NCBI RefSeq assembly: GCF_008180445.1
Contig: NZ_VTER01000010.1
Location: 124,001-188,000 of the forward strand
DNA from: Bacillus_AB infantis_B
GTDB taxonomy: Bacteria > Bacillota > Bacilli > Bacillales > Cytobacillaceae
Direction: 5' to 3'
Length of the DNA: 64,000 nucleotides
Made by a program: the position numbers and the translations under genes. The notes beneath the pieces were generated by a model. The model was given only the letters and a program-made list of their open reading frames with translations, was not told where the DNA came from and ran no database searches. Positions 23,625-31,570 of this stretch are shown here, piece after piece (the stretch's first letter is position 1; each line of letters begins with the position of its first letter).

Positions 23625-24320
23625 TTGTATAAAAAATTTTGTCTTATTTCCATCATAGCGGTTCTCATATTGTCCGCTTGTTCCAGCATGGGAAGAGTGG
23701 CAAAGGATTGCCCGCCAAATGCAGTGATAGAGTGGATAGATGTATTAATGGTGAATGGAATTAAATACGAGGGGGGAGATGAAGGCTTATCAGAAGGTGA
23801 GACTCCGGAGAAGGGTAAAAAAATTGGTGAGGTTACATACACATTAGCAGATAATGCCTGCTTAGGTCATAAACTGAAAAATGGAGATGCTGCCTTTCTG
23901 CCTGTTGGAACAGAGATTTATGAAATTTCCGGATACAGGTCCGATTTCAGAGTGCTTGCGGGCAATCAAGTGTATCAAGTAAGTGAAAACAACAAAGCAA
24001 AAATACTCTCTGATCTATTGGATATAAAAGGGAAGGTAGCGAAGATGAGTCTGGAAAGTGATTATGATGGCAGCCATATCTCCGATTTTACAGAGAAGGA
24101 AACAACAGATTTTATGGAAGACTTTCTTTCGCGGGATTACGTCGGATTTGATAAAAATTTTAAGAAGATTAAAGGTGATAGGAGAGTGTTTTTGAGGATT
24201 CATCTTAAAGATGGCTCGTATTTTGGGATTGTTTATTGGTTAGATGAGAATGTATTGAATGTGGGAGCTGTTGGGACAGAGAGGATGAGGCAGATTGTGA
24301 TAGATAGGAAAGAACAGTGA
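23625..24320 (+). CDS. Lipoprotein, paralogue 2
   Basis: A 231-residue lipoprotein, TTG start after GGGGTGAGGG, with signal peptide and lipobox LSAC. It is a clear paralogue of the protein at 19584, sharing NGIKYEG(G/E)DEGLSEGE, the ADNACxxHKLKNGDAAFLPVGTEI block, GYRSDFRVLAGN and SLESDYDGSH, with divergence mostly in the signal peptide and the last third. It ends RKEQ, before the point at which paralogue 1 runs into a repeat, so this is the native C-terminus. Function unknown; surface exposed. Confidence 0.85.
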   Translation: MYKKFCLISIIAVLILSACSSMGRVAKDCPPNAVIEWIDVLMVNGIKYEGGDEGLSEGETPEKGKKIGEVTYTLADNACLGHKLKNGDAAFLPVGTEIYEISGYRSDFRVLAGNQVYQVSENNKAKILSDLLDIKGKVAKMSLESDYDGSHISDFTEKETTDFMEDFLSRDYVGFDKNFKKIKGDRRVFLRIHLKDGSYFGIVYWLDENVLNVGAVGTERMRQIVIDRKEQ

Positions 24321-24395
24321 TGAATAGATTGGATAGGTGCTGCTCCCACATGTTCTGTAGTTTTAGCATGTGGAGGCAGGCAACCATTATAGGGT

Positions 24396-24422
24396 GAGCC
24401 AAGGGACCTGTCCCCTTGGCTT
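24396..24422 (+). repeat. Palindromic repeat, single-hairpin copy 9
   Basis: GAGCCAAGGGACCTGTCCCC then TTGGCTT. The stop codon of the convergent TerD-VWA gene lies in its last bases, so it probably also terminates that gene. Confidence 0.8.
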
Positions 24423-25833
24423 ACCGAATCAATCCCCCGCTCCTCGCCTTCTTCACCCATTCCGGATACTCCTGCATCAGTAAGTCATAAAGCTCTTCTT
24501 CCGCTATCGCCTTCGGGTCTTCGACGCTGAAGAAGTCGGCATTGTCGAGGTAGCGGCCGTCCATGTTGTCCAGTTCTTCGAGGAAGGTGAAGTCTGATTG
24601 GAACATGGCCTTGAAGAATCCGCGCCTTCCTTTCTTTTTACTTGCGTCGCGGTTGGATTTGCCGATGGCCATGAATTGCCAGAAAATCGGCTCGTAGGAA
24701 GAGTTCTGGATGTGATTCCGCGTTTCACGTTCATCAAAGGTAGCCCCATCAGTTACAAACATGACGTATACAGGCATATTACGGGCTTCCGGACTGGAGC
24801 GTTTTCCCGCAGATCCGAAATAATGCTGGCGAATTTCTTTCATTACTTTCCCGTAATAAGTACCGCCTTCTAGCGGATAAGCCTGGTTCAGCCTTTTTAC
24901 AAAGCCATCAAAATTATCAATGGTCAGCTCATCGGCATGATGGGCATTTTGGCCGAACAGGAAGATATCAATCGAGCCATCGTCATCGAACCTTGTGCCA
25001 AGTGCCAAAATCCGCTCGGCAAATTCCTGGATCTTCCCTGAACGGTACAGGCCTGTCATGGAGCCGGAAATATCGAGGCATAATGCCACCTTGGCGCTAT
25101 GGTCCTGAAGGCCAGCCTTTTCAAGGGACACTTTCACTTTTTTTGAGAGATCGAGAATTTTTGGTGCCTTCTGTTCCATCTTCTTTTCCAGCATCACTTT
25201 CTTGCTGTTGGCCGGCTGCTGTGCCGGAGCAGGCTGAACTGGCACTGTTTGTTGGACGTGAGGCTGGACTGGTGCTATTTCTGGAGCAGGCTGCTGCACC
25301 TGTCCGCTCTCGTCTTCTGCCACTTCACCGCCAAAATGCCGAAGCAGGGCGGCCAGTCCTCCATCAAATCCTTTTCCCACCGAGGCAATCCGCCAAATAT
25401 CCTTCAAGTATACCTCGCCGATAATGATTGCTTTTTCATTTTGGAAATCGCTGCCTGAGAAGTTGTACTGCAAAATGGGCTGTCCGTCCGCTTTCACAGT
25501 GAGGGTACCGGTTGAAACCAACGACATGGTACCTTCCCCGTCGATTGCCGCCGTAAACACTAGGTTCTTTACGGACGGATGCAGCTTGTCCAGATCGATT
25601 TCATATGTACCCGCGCCGCTGCTGTGGGCCTTCATGCTGATCTCACCGGCTGGTGACTGCAGCTGATTATAAAAGATCATATATCTGTCATCCGAAAGCT
25701 TCTTATCTCCATCCAGGCCGAAACATGTAACATCAACCTCCATCCCGGACTGGACTTCCACCGCAACCTCAAATTGTTTAGAAGAACTAGAGTCATTAAG
25801 CTTTGCTCTCTCACCGCGCACTAATAGTCTCAT
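24421..25833 (-). CDS. TerD-domain protein with C-terminal VWA domain (TerF-like)
   Basis: A 470-residue cytoplasmic protein. Residues 1-170 match the TerD/CABP fold of tellurite- and stress-response proteins (start RLLVRGERAKL, DDRYMIFYNQ, and the GEVYLKDIWRIASVGKGFDGGL end). Residues 176-209 are a Pro/Gln-rich linker, and about 245-440 a von Willebrand A domain with an intact MIDAS (DISGS, Asp254-Ser258) and TDG further on. It resembles the TerF/TerY partners of Ter complexes, yet no other ter genes are near. TerD domains bind Ca2+; the protein may act in a metal-linked stress complex. Confidence 0.87.
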   Translation of the reverse strand: MRLLVRGERAKLNDSSSSKQFEVAVEVQSGMEVDVTCFGLDGDKKLSDDRYMIFYNQLQSPAGEISMKAHSSGAGTYEIDLDKLHPSVKNLVFTAAIDGEGTMSLVSTGTLTVKADGQPILQYNFSGSDFQNEKAIIIGEVYLKDIWRIASVGKGFDGGLAALLRHFGGEVAEDESGQVQQPAPEIAPVQPHVQQTVPVQPAPAQQPANSKKVMLEKKMEQKAPKILDLSKKVKVSLEKAGLQDHSAKVALCLDISGSMTGLYRSGKIQEFAERILALGTRFDDDGSIDIFLFGQNAHHADELTIDNFDGFVKRLNQAYPLEGGTYYGKVMKEIRQHYFGSAGKRSSPEARNMPVYVMFVTDGATFDERETRNHIQNSSYEPIFWQFMAIGKSNRDASKKKGRRGFFKAMFQSDFTFLEELDNMDGRYLDNADFFSVEDPKAIAEEELYDLLMQEYPEWVKKARSGGLIR

Positions 25834-25896
25834 AGAAAAACTCCTTTTAATCTCTTTTTCTGTATTTTACACATTGTGGCAATTCATTTCCAATGT

Positions 25897-25958
25897 GAGC
25901 CAGGGGGACAGGTCCCTTGGCTCTTTTAAAGCGTGCCAAGGGACCTGTCCCTGCGGCT
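25897..25958 (+). repeat. Palindromic repeat, two-hairpin copy 10
   Basis: GAGCCAGGGGGACAGG... TTTT... GCCAAGGGACCTGTCCC followed by a degraded distal arm (TGCGGC). Confidence 0.8.
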
Positions 25959-26032
25959 GCAAAAAATTAAAGGGAATTATACCCAGCAGCGAGAATAAAT
26001 TTGGTTAAGCATTATATAAAGGGGGACTGCTC

Positions 26033-26488
26033 ATGTATCAATATTTCAATGGATTGGTCATTAGGGAAGGCACTGAGGGTGTTCCTGCTGATCAGGTTGA
26101 GGCACTTTTCGAAGATGCCGGATGGGCAAGGAATACGCCATCCTGGCAGAAAGAGAAGTTTACTTTGATATTTCAAAACTCAACCTGGGCATTTACAGTT
26201 TGGGATCAGAACAGAATGATTGCAATGGTACGAGTGATTTCTGACCAGATCATGGCTGCAAATATAATGGATTTGGTTGTTCTATCAGAATATCGCGGAA
26301 GGGGCATAGGAAAAAAACTTGTTGAACTATGTGTACAGAAGCTTCCCCATGGTGATTGGTTCGCACATACCTCAGCAAACAATTTTAAATTCTATGAGAC
26401 CTGCGGTTTTGAAGTGAAAGACTTATCCCAGAATGGCACCTGTGCTTATTATGGATATATACAGGCGCGCAAAGATGGGCATAGGTAA
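26033..26488 (+). CDS. GNAT-family N-acetyltransferase
   Basis: A 151-residue acetyltransferase. The acetyl-CoA-binding motif A is LVVLSEYRGRGIGKKLVELC (about 84-103), and the region FKFYETCGFEV is the usual motif B. AAGGGGG precedes the ATG. Substrate unknown; small-molecule amine or protein N-terminus are both possible. It overlaps by frame with the ribosome binding region of a small membrane-protein gene starting 22 bases after its stop, so the two are likely co-transcribed. Confidence 0.85.
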   Translation: MYQYFNGLVIREGTEGVPADQVEALFEDAGWARNTPSWQKEKFTLIFQNSTWAFTVWDQNRMIAMVRVISDQIMAANIMDLVVLSEYRGRGIGKKLVELCVQKLPHGDWFAHTSANNFKFYETCGFEVKDLSQNGTCAYYGYIQARKDGHR

Positions 26489-26510
26489 GAACCAGAGGGG
26501 GCGGTTATTT

Positions 26511-26765
26511 GTGAGCAGCTTAGAGAGGTTTTTTGGCAAAAAGAATTTGGAAAAGATTAATAACAGAGTGATTTGGATAGGAATACTGATTGCTGTTGTA
26601 AATTTATCTTTTGAGCCTCTTCAAAGAAAATTAGATCTTATTGTGCTGGGTGTATTTTCTGCATTTTGCTTAATAGCTTTTTTAACTTATTTTAGAAATC
26701 ACAAATTAAAAGCTGGCACTGCAATTGCATTAATGGCTGCCATGTATGCAGTGTATATTTTTTAA
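26511..26765 (+). CDS. Small membrane protein (84 aa)
   Basis: The GTG at 26511 follows GAGGGGGCGG at the right distance, giving an 84-residue protein; the longer upstream frame overlaps the GNAT gene and has no SD. Three hydrophobic stretches are visible: VIWIGILIAVVNLSF, LIVLGVFSAFCLIAFLTYF and AIALMAAMYAVYIF. There is a basic N-terminal region (FFGKKNLEKINNR). No family recognised. Confidence 0.6.
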   Translation: MSSLERFFGKKNLEKINNRVIWIGILIAVVNLSFEPLQRKLDLIVLGVFSAFCLIAFLTYFRNHKLKAGTAIALMAAMYAVYIF

Positions 26766-26843
26766 TAATGGGGCCGCTTTTAATAAGCCGGACTTTATGC
26801 GTTTAGCGGGACAAATAAGCAAAAGACTGAGGAGAAGAGTGAT

Positions 26844-27053
26844 TTGAGGGATTTATTGAGATGATTTCTTATAGCACAGGCAATTATTACGGGGATTATC
26901 GTGTACTCTATACAACAATTATCCGATTCAGTTAAAGCCTCTGCAGCATTTATAGTAGCTATTGGAGGAGAACTAAGCTGGGGAACTGAATTTGGAATCT
27001 CAACATTGTCTTTGTTTTTACTTATTGGAGTTGCTGGGTTAGAGATATTTTGA
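26844..27053 (+). pseudogene. Small membrane-protein gene with in-frame TGA at codon 7
   Basis: GGAGAAGAG (26831) sets up a TTG start at 26844. The frame reads MRDLLR, then a TGA stop (26862-26864), then continues open for 62 codons as a convincing two-segment membrane protein (FLIAQAIITGIIVYSI ... STLSLFLLIGVAGLEIF) to a stop at 27051. A Trp codon (TGG) in place of the TGA would restore it. I read this as a recent nonsense mutation. No other gene explains the stretch from 26766 to 27204. Confidence 0.45.
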
Positions 27054-27204
27054 TAGTAAATAAGAAATAATCTTCAGGATATAGCCGTCTTGATTCCGAA
27101 TAGCCGTTTTTGGTCTTTTGGACAGCTGCATGCCCGGATTAGCAATGAGGTATTGGATAGGGAAAATAAGCAAGTTATAAAGGCTTCACGGGGGAGGCTG
27201 ATTT

Positions 27205-27735
27205 ATGGCAGGTAAGAATAAAATTTTTCTTTATGGTATCCTGGCAATGTTTTTAATACCGTTGATGTATTATGCCCTGAATAAAGAGTATGGCAATGAT
27301 AAAGAGTCCATTTTGAAGGTGATCAGATCCATAGAGGGATATAACTCTCAGGCTATAGAAATTTTAGAAATCAAGGACATAAATAATGAGAGGATCGTTC
27401 CTTTTTTAATTCATAGTGATCCTGGTTATATTCAATTCACCAAGAATACTAGAGGGAATTATGAATGGCAACATATTGAAAAGGCGGGTAATCAAGATTT
27501 AGCTTCGTTCCTGGTCCATCTTCGAGGCGATGAGATGCCAAATTTAATGTTTCTGTTCGTGACTAATAGAGATAATGAGATTGCAAAAGTAGAGTTTGAT
27601 GTGAACGGTAAAGTGTTTAATAAGGAATTTAAAGTCAACGAGGATTCAGCAGCCTGGATTGATTTGCCTATACTTAAATCTGCGGAATATAAATATAGGT
27701 ACTATAGCAAAGATGGAAATTTAGTCAAGGAATAG
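27205..27735 (+). CDS. Membrane-anchored protein of unknown function
   Basis: A 176-residue protein with GGGGGAGG seven bases before the ATG. An N-terminal signal anchor (IFLYGILAMFLIPLMYYAL, about 6-24) is followed by an external domain of about 150 residues with alternating strands (RIVPFLIHSDPGYIQFTKN, NLMFLFVTNRDNEIAKVEFDVNG). It shows no cysteine pair and no catalytic motif. I do not recognise a family. The gene lies among small membrane proteins and is followed closely by another (27805). Confidence 0.7.
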   Translation: MAGKNKIFLYGILAMFLIPLMYYALNKEYGNDKESILKVIRSIEGYNSQAIEILEIKDINNERIVPFLIHSDPGYIQFTKNTRGNYEWQHIEKAGNQDLASFLVHLRGDEMPNLMFLFVTNRDNEIAKVEFDVNGKVFNKEFKVNEDSAAWIDLPILKSAEYKYRYYSKDGNLVKE

Positions 27736-27804
27736 AAGGGCAGGATCTCTAAACAGGGTATTCCAGCTACTGTTAAAGCTGGTAAGAGATGATGGAGGGA
27801 TTTT

Positions 27805-28056
27805 TTGAAAAGCAAGTTAGGTTTGTTTTCAACGATATTTTTTTTAATTGGATTATTAACGTATACTGCTGTTTTGTTTGGCTATGATAACTTGCTCTTA
27901 GCCGGGGTGATTTTATCTGCGATTGGGCTGATCTTAGGTTTATTCGCTGAAAAAGGGCGTTACAAAAAGATTGGCTTAACCGGTAACGGATTCATCCTTG
28001 TCATTACCATTATTATTCCTTTTATTGTAACTAATTTCTTTTGGAACAGGCCTTAA
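27805..28056 (+). CDS. Small membrane protein (83 aa)
   Basis: TTG start preceded by GGAGGG. Three hydrophobic segments make up nearly the whole protein: LGLFSTIFFLIGLLTYTAVLF, LLLAGVILSAIGLILGLF, and FILVITIIIPFIVTNFF, with a basic loop EKGRYKK between the second and third. The DUF4064-like pattern of short Bacillus membrane proteins comes to mind, but I cannot assign it. It ends directly at a repeat copy. Confidence 0.65.
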   Translation: MKSKLGLFSTIFFLIGLLTYTAVLFGYDNLLLAGVILSAIGLILGLFAEKGRYKKIGLTGNGFILVITIIIPFIVTNFFWNRP

Positions 28057-28057
28057 T

Positions 28058-28119
28058 GGGCCAAGGGGACAGGTACCTTTGCTCTTTTTTAGACTGGGCC
28101 AAGGTACCTGTCCCTGCGG
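28058..28119 (+). repeat. Palindromic repeat, two-hairpin copy 11
   Basis: GGGCCAAGGGGACAGGTACC... TTTTTT... GGGCCAAGGTACCTGTCCC, last arm degraded. Confidence 0.8.
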
Positions 28120-28141
28120 AATTCTTAAAGCAGGTGAGAAT

Positions 28142-28486
28142 ATGACATTTGGTAAATTGATTCATTTCCTGAACAGGATGAAGCATATGGACATTTTGGG
28201 TGATAGGGATGAGGACTTGTCGGAACAAGAGAAGGATTATATTGAAAGAATTAAAGGGCAGAATCCGTATGGAATTGCTGGGCTGATAATGGGAGGCGTT
28301 GCGTTTGCTATTGGACCTCAATACGGCTTTATTCCGGTTATAAATCTTATCTTTTGTTCCATAACCTTTTTTACTTTTGACAAAGACAAAGAAGATAACC
28401 GCTGGACGTTTTATTTGGGAGTCATTCTATCTATATTTGGACTGTACATGTTTGTTACAGGGCAAACTCATGAGTTGATATTTTAA
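28142..28486 (+). CDS. Membrane protein of unknown function (114 aa)
   Basis: The ATG at 28142 follows CAGGTGAG; the open frame upstream runs through a repeat and is not part of the gene. The first 45 residues are soluble and charged (KHMDILGDRDEDLSEQEKDY), followed by three hydrophobic segments (YGIAGLIMGGVAFAIG, FIPVINLIFCSITFFTF, FYLGVILSIFGLYMFV). No family assigned. Flanked on both sides by repeat copies 11 and 12. Confidence 0.65.
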   Translation: MTFGKLIHFLNRMKHMDILGDRDEDLSEQEKDYIERIKGQNPYGIAGLIMGGVAFAIGPQYGFIPVINLIFCSITFFTFDKDKEDNRWTFYLGVILSIFGLYMFVTGQTHELIF

Positions 28487-28494
28487 GACATTTC

Positions 28495-28559
28495 GGGCCA
28501 GGGGGTCGGGTCCCTCGGCTTTTTTTGAAGATTCGCCGAGGGGTCTGTCCCCCTGGCTC
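28495..28559 (+). repeat. Palindromic repeat, two-hairpin copy 12
   Basis: GGGCCAGGGGGTCGGGTCCC... TTTTTTT... CCGAGGGGTCTGTCCCC then CTGGCTC. Confidence 0.85.
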
Positions 28560-28615
28560 TTTGGAACTTATTGTGTCTCAACTCGTATAATTTAAAAGGA
28601 GAGGAGGAATTCACT

Positions 28616-28870
28616 ATGAAGAAAGTGTTTGATTTTAATTATGAGGGACATCGTATTCAAGTGGTTAATTCCTGGTTTTTTGGCGAGAAGTTATATGTTG
28701 ATGGTAAATTGCAGGATGAGAATTTAGGGGTCGCAATTAGAGCAACTCTGGAAGGTGTACTTAAAAGCAATGATAATTTAACCAAAAACATAAAGGTGAC
28801 CCTTGGCGGTATCTTTACAGTAAACTGCAAGGTCTTTATTGATAATACTTTGGTTTTTAGTAATAGGTAA
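28616..28870 (+). CDS. Small soluble protein of unknown function (84 aa)
   Basis: The ATG at 28616 is preceded by AGGAGAGGAGG, which fixes the start. The sequence is soluble and strand-rich: VFDFNYEGHRIQVVNSWFFGEKLYVDGKLQ, then KNIKVTLGGIFTVNCKVFIDNTLVF, suggestive of a single beta-sandwich domain. I have a faint memory of similar short Bacillus proteins but no function. Monocistronic between a repeat copy and a hairpin. Confidence 0.65.
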   Translation: MKKVFDFNYEGHRIQVVNSWFFGEKLYVDGKLQDENLGVAIRATLEGVLKSNDNLTKNIKVTLGGIFTVNCKVFIDNTLVFSNR

Positions 28871-28992
28871 TGGGGAATAGTGGAAAAGTCATATAGACTA
28901 AAGAATCCGTTTACTGAACTGAAGACTTGGGACTGATTATTATTATCCTAAGGGTCAGCCTTCCTGTATTAATAGAATAATTCAGATCTGCT

Positions 28993-29013
28993 GCCAACTT
29001 CGGTGGCTTTTCT
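28993..29013 (+). terminator. Weak terminator after 84-aa protein
   Basis: GCCA (28993) and TGGC (29004) around a TTCG-type loop, followed by TTTTCTT. It lies about 120 bases after the stop. Confidence 0.4.
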
Positions 29014-29062
29014 TATAAAACAATGGGGCTGGGCACCTTAAAAATTTGTGAGAGGAAAAAAT

Positions 29063-29539
29063 ATGGATATACTTATTCGAAAATCCGTGCAAAGTGATTA
29101 TGAGTCATTGCTGCCTTTATTCAGGCAGGTTCATGAATTCCATGTTTTTGTTAGGCCGGATTTGTATAAAGAGAATTCAATTCCAGTCGGACGGGAGTTT
29201 TTTGAAAGCCAAGTGATAGATAGGAAACAGCATATTTTTGTGGCTGTGATAGCTAATGATATAGTCGGCGTTGCAGTGGCAAAGGAAGAAGAAGTAATTG
29301 AAAATACTTTTGTTAAGGCGAGGAAGGTATTATATATAAAGAGTCTGTGTGTTTCTGAAACACATAGAAAGAAGGGCATAGGAAAAAAACTGACTGAATA
29401 CGTGTTTGATTTTGGAAGAAGTCTTCAAGTTGATAGTATTGAATTGGGAGTATCTGAGGAAAACGCTCCTGCCATTGAATTTTACAGGTCAATCGGGATG
29501 ACAACGAAAAGTAGAAAAATGGAATTTATATTGAATTAA
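29063..29539 (+). CDS. GNAT-family N-acetyltransferase
   Basis: A 158-residue acetyltransferase; GAGAGGA lies before the ATG at 29063 (an in-frame GTG at 29048 overlaps the SD). Motif A reads VSETHRKKGIGKKLTEYVFDF, preceded by a strand VLYIKSLC, and motif B is ENAPAIEFYRSIGM. The N-terminal half IRKSVQSDYESLLPLFRQVHEFHV is typical of RimI-like GNATs. Substrate unknown. Confidence 0.85.
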   Translation: MDILIRKSVQSDYESLLPLFRQVHEFHVFVRPDLYKENSIPVGREFFESQVIDRKQHIFVAVIANDIVGVAVAKEEEVIENTFVKARKVLYIKSLCVSETHRKKGIGKKLTEYVFDFGRSLQVDSIELGVSEENAPAIEFYRSIGMTTKSRKMEFILN

Positions 29540-29542
29540 CGC

Positions 29543-29605
29543 AACCAGGGGGACAGGTCCCTTGGCTCTTTTTGAAACTGGGCCAAGGGGTCTGTCCCCC
29601 CGGCC
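29543..29605 (+). repeat. Palindromic repeat, two-hairpin copy 13
   Basis: ACCAGGGGGACAGG... TTTTTGAAACTG ... GGGGTCTGTCCCCCCGGCC. It follows the GNAT stop. Confidence 0.85.
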
Positions 29606-29629
29606 TAATAACTAAAGGAGAGGACTTTA

Positions 29630-29827
29630 ATGGAAATTATACCGCTGCTTATCGGGATAGTTTTTTATTTTATCCCAAGCATCATAGCAAAGAGGAAAAA
29701 TATGTCTAACAGAGTATCAATATATTTTATAAATCTATTTCTAGGGTGGAGCTTGATTGGGTGGTTTGCCGCTTTATTTTTAGCTGTCAGGAAGGATCAT
29801 CAGGGTCAGGTGTTAGGGAGAAAATAA
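29630..29827 (+). CDS. Superinfection-immunity (Imm_superinfect) family membrane protein
   Basis: A 65-residue protein with two membrane segments (PLLIGIVFYFIPSIIA and VSIYFINLFLGWSLIGWFAALFLAV). The FxxPSIIAxxR(K) motif and the LFLGWSLIGWFAAL block are the hallmarks I remember for Imm_superinfect, the family of phage T4 Imm, which stops a second phage from injecting DNA. Many chromosomal members have no proven role. GGAGAGG precedes the ATG. It lies alone between two repeat copies, without phage genes nearby. Confidence 0.7.
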   Translation: MEIIPLLIGIVFYFIPSIIAKRKNMSNRVSIYFINLFLGWSLIGWFAALFLAVRKDHQGQVLGRK

Positions 29828-29829
29828 AT

Positions 29830-29856
29830 GAGCCAAGGGACCTGTCCCTATGGCTT
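29830..29856 (+). repeat. Palindromic repeat, single-hairpin copy 14
   Basis: GAGCCAAGGGACCTGTCCC then TATGGCTT: one hairpin, B form, right after the superinfection-type gene. Confidence 0.75.
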
Positions 29857-29931
29857 GGGGACAACACCTTTTTCGAATAATGATGTATAATAATTCCTAT
29901 CATAACTACCAGGGATAGGGGTGCGTGATTA

Positions 29932-30948
29932 GTGGAAACTAAAAAGTCAATCAAGGTAGGCGGCATAGAATTAGACTGGGATTTGGAGACAGGGAAGGTT
30001 TTGTTTGATGGCGGTGATGTTGTTTTCTTTTGGGTTTCTGCCATGAAAACATTCTTTGATACAATAAGGGAAATCTCCGGTGCAGAGGCTACACATCTTG
30101 TTTTGGAAACGACTGGTTTCCGGCAGGGGATTGTTGTTGGGGAAGGGTATAAAAAAATTGCCGGTATCGATAAGCATAATGTAATTCAATGGCTTTCAAA
30201 TACGTATGCGCCAGCTGGCTGGGGGAAAGCGGTCATTAAAGATATGGATGAAGAAAGCGGTTCCTTCATTCTCCACTTACAGGACGATTGGGAGCACAAA
30301 ATGAACAGGCTTGATGACAAAAAGCCTGAAGGCGTCTTTGTTCCTGCCCATTATGCCGGAGTTTTTACAGGCCTGTTCGGCCAGAATTACTGGTATAAAA
30401 TCATTCAGCATCAAAATGAAGTTAATCCATATAGCATCGTCGAATACTTTGTTTCTGATATTACCGTTCAGCAGAATATTTTAGAAATGACACGCAGGCA
30501 GGAAGCCAGACAGATTAAAGAGCTTGAAGCTCTGGTTGAGGACAAAACAAGAACATTGCAGGAGCTCATTATGGAGCTTTCATCTCCTCTTATTCCAGTA
30601 CTCGAAGGCATTTCTGTGGTTCCCCTGATCGGAACATATGATGAACAGCGGGGGGAAACCCTCCTTCAGAATACACTGGCTAAATTGCCTGCCCATAAAA
30701 CAAGATATCTTCTTCTTGATTTGACAGGCCTTCAGGACAATATAAACACTTACACTGCAAGTTTAATAGAGAAACTTGGAGCCGCTGCCAGATTACTGGG
30801 GACTGAAGTCATCCTGGTTGGCATATCTGCTGAATTAGCCATGAAAATATCCCACAGCCTCATAAATCTGAGGAAATTCGAATGCCTGCAATCACTTCAG
30901 CATGGCATCTACTATGCATTGGGTAAAAGCGGGAAAAGAATCGTTTAA
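29932..30948 (+). CDS. RsbR-like STAS protein with N-terminal XylR_N/V4R-like sensor
   Basis: A 338-residue signalling protein, GTG start. Residues about 10-170 resemble an XylR_N/V4R-type ligand-binding domain (GVFVPAHYAGVFTGLFGQNYW is in its second half). A coiled coil follows (EARQIKELEALVEDKTRTLQEL, about 190-212), then a STAS domain (about 215-330) with the RsbR-type entry LSSPLIPVLEGISVVPLIGTYD and the strand LLLDLTGLQDN where RsbT phosphorylates stressosome proteins. It probably belongs to a sigma-B-type stress pathway. It lacks the usual PAS or globin sensor. Confidence 0.82.
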   Translation: METKKSIKVGGIELDWDLETGKVLFDGGDVVFFWVSAMKTFFDTIREISGAEATHLVLETTGFRQGIVVGEGYKKIAGIDKHNVIQWLSNTYAPAGWGKAVIKDMDEESGSFILHLQDDWEHKMNRLDDKKPEGVFVPAHYAGVFTGLFGQNYWYKIIQHQNEVNPYSIVEYFVSDITVQQNILEMTRRQEARQIKELEALVEDKTRTLQELIMELSSPLIPVLEGISVVPLIGTYDEQRGETLLQNTLAKLPAHKTRYLLLDLTGLQDNINTYTASLIEKLGAAARLLGTEVILVGISAELAMKISHSLINLRKFECLQSLQHGIYYALGKSGKRIV

Positions 30949-31027
30949 GAGCCAAGGGGACAGACCCCTTGGCTCTTTTTGAGACTGGGCCAAGGGGTCT
31001 GTCCCCCCGGCCCTTCCCCCCGGCCCT
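30949..31027 (+). repeat. Palindromic repeat, copy 15 with duplicated distal arm
   Basis: GAGCCAAGGGGACAGACCCC... TTTTTGAGACTG... GGGGTCTGTCCCCCCGGCCC, with the last CCCCCCGGCCC repeated once more. Confidence 0.85.
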
Positions 31028-31028
31028 T

Positions 31029-31490
31029 TTAGCCAACCATGCCTACAATTAATAAGATATAAATAAATAGCAGTAAGAATGGAGCAAGGGCAAAGAACCA
31101 GACCCAAAATGCTTTCCAATTCTTCATTTTTTCCGATACCCATTCAATGAACCATATACTAAGAATAGCGATCAGAGGACCGCGGAATAGCATGATTAAA
31201 ATAATGCCTGCTAGAATAATCACAATTTTGTACTTTTCCCAGTTATTAAGTATTCTCTGTCCTATCTGATACTTTTTCCAGAGAAACTGCTTAAGGGAAA
31301 CTAGGACTATGTAAATTAAAACAAGGATGATATAGGCAGCCGGCAGCAGGAGGCTAAATGTTATAGCCCCTTTTTCATCTGCGTCTGTGGACATAACAGT
31401 CAAAAATAGGACCAAAAAGATGGTAAGCGGCAAAGAAATGAAAAATAGTATGCCTGTTGCTGAGATTATTCTCCCAATCAGCGATTTAAT
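31029..31490 (-). CDS. Membrane protein of unknown function, probable ATT start
   Basis: A four-segment membrane protein of about 153 residues. The first conventional start (TTG 31433) lies inside a hydrophobic segment and lacks an SD. In frame upstream, GGGAGG is followed after eight bases by ATT at 31490, giving the natural start KSLIGRIISATGILFFISLPLTIF. This would be a rare ATT initiation or a mutated ATG. Further segments are around YIILVLIYIVLVSL, IVIILAGIILIMLF and FFALAPFLLLFIYIL. No family recognised. The stop lies two bases after a repeat copy. Confidence 0.6.
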   Translation of the reverse strand: MKSLIGRIISATGILFFISLPLTIFLVLFLTVMSTDADEKGAITFSLLLPAAYIILVLIYIVLVSLKQFLWKKYQIGQRILNNWEKYKIVIILAGIILIMLFRGPLIAILSIWFIEWVSEKMKNWKAFWVWFFALAPFLLLFIYILLIVGMVG

Positions 31491-31570
31491 ATCAGATTCC
31501 TCCCTGCTCTCAATCTATCTTTTATTTTAATCAATCGGAGCCTTGAAATCACCAATTTTTTACAGAAAAA

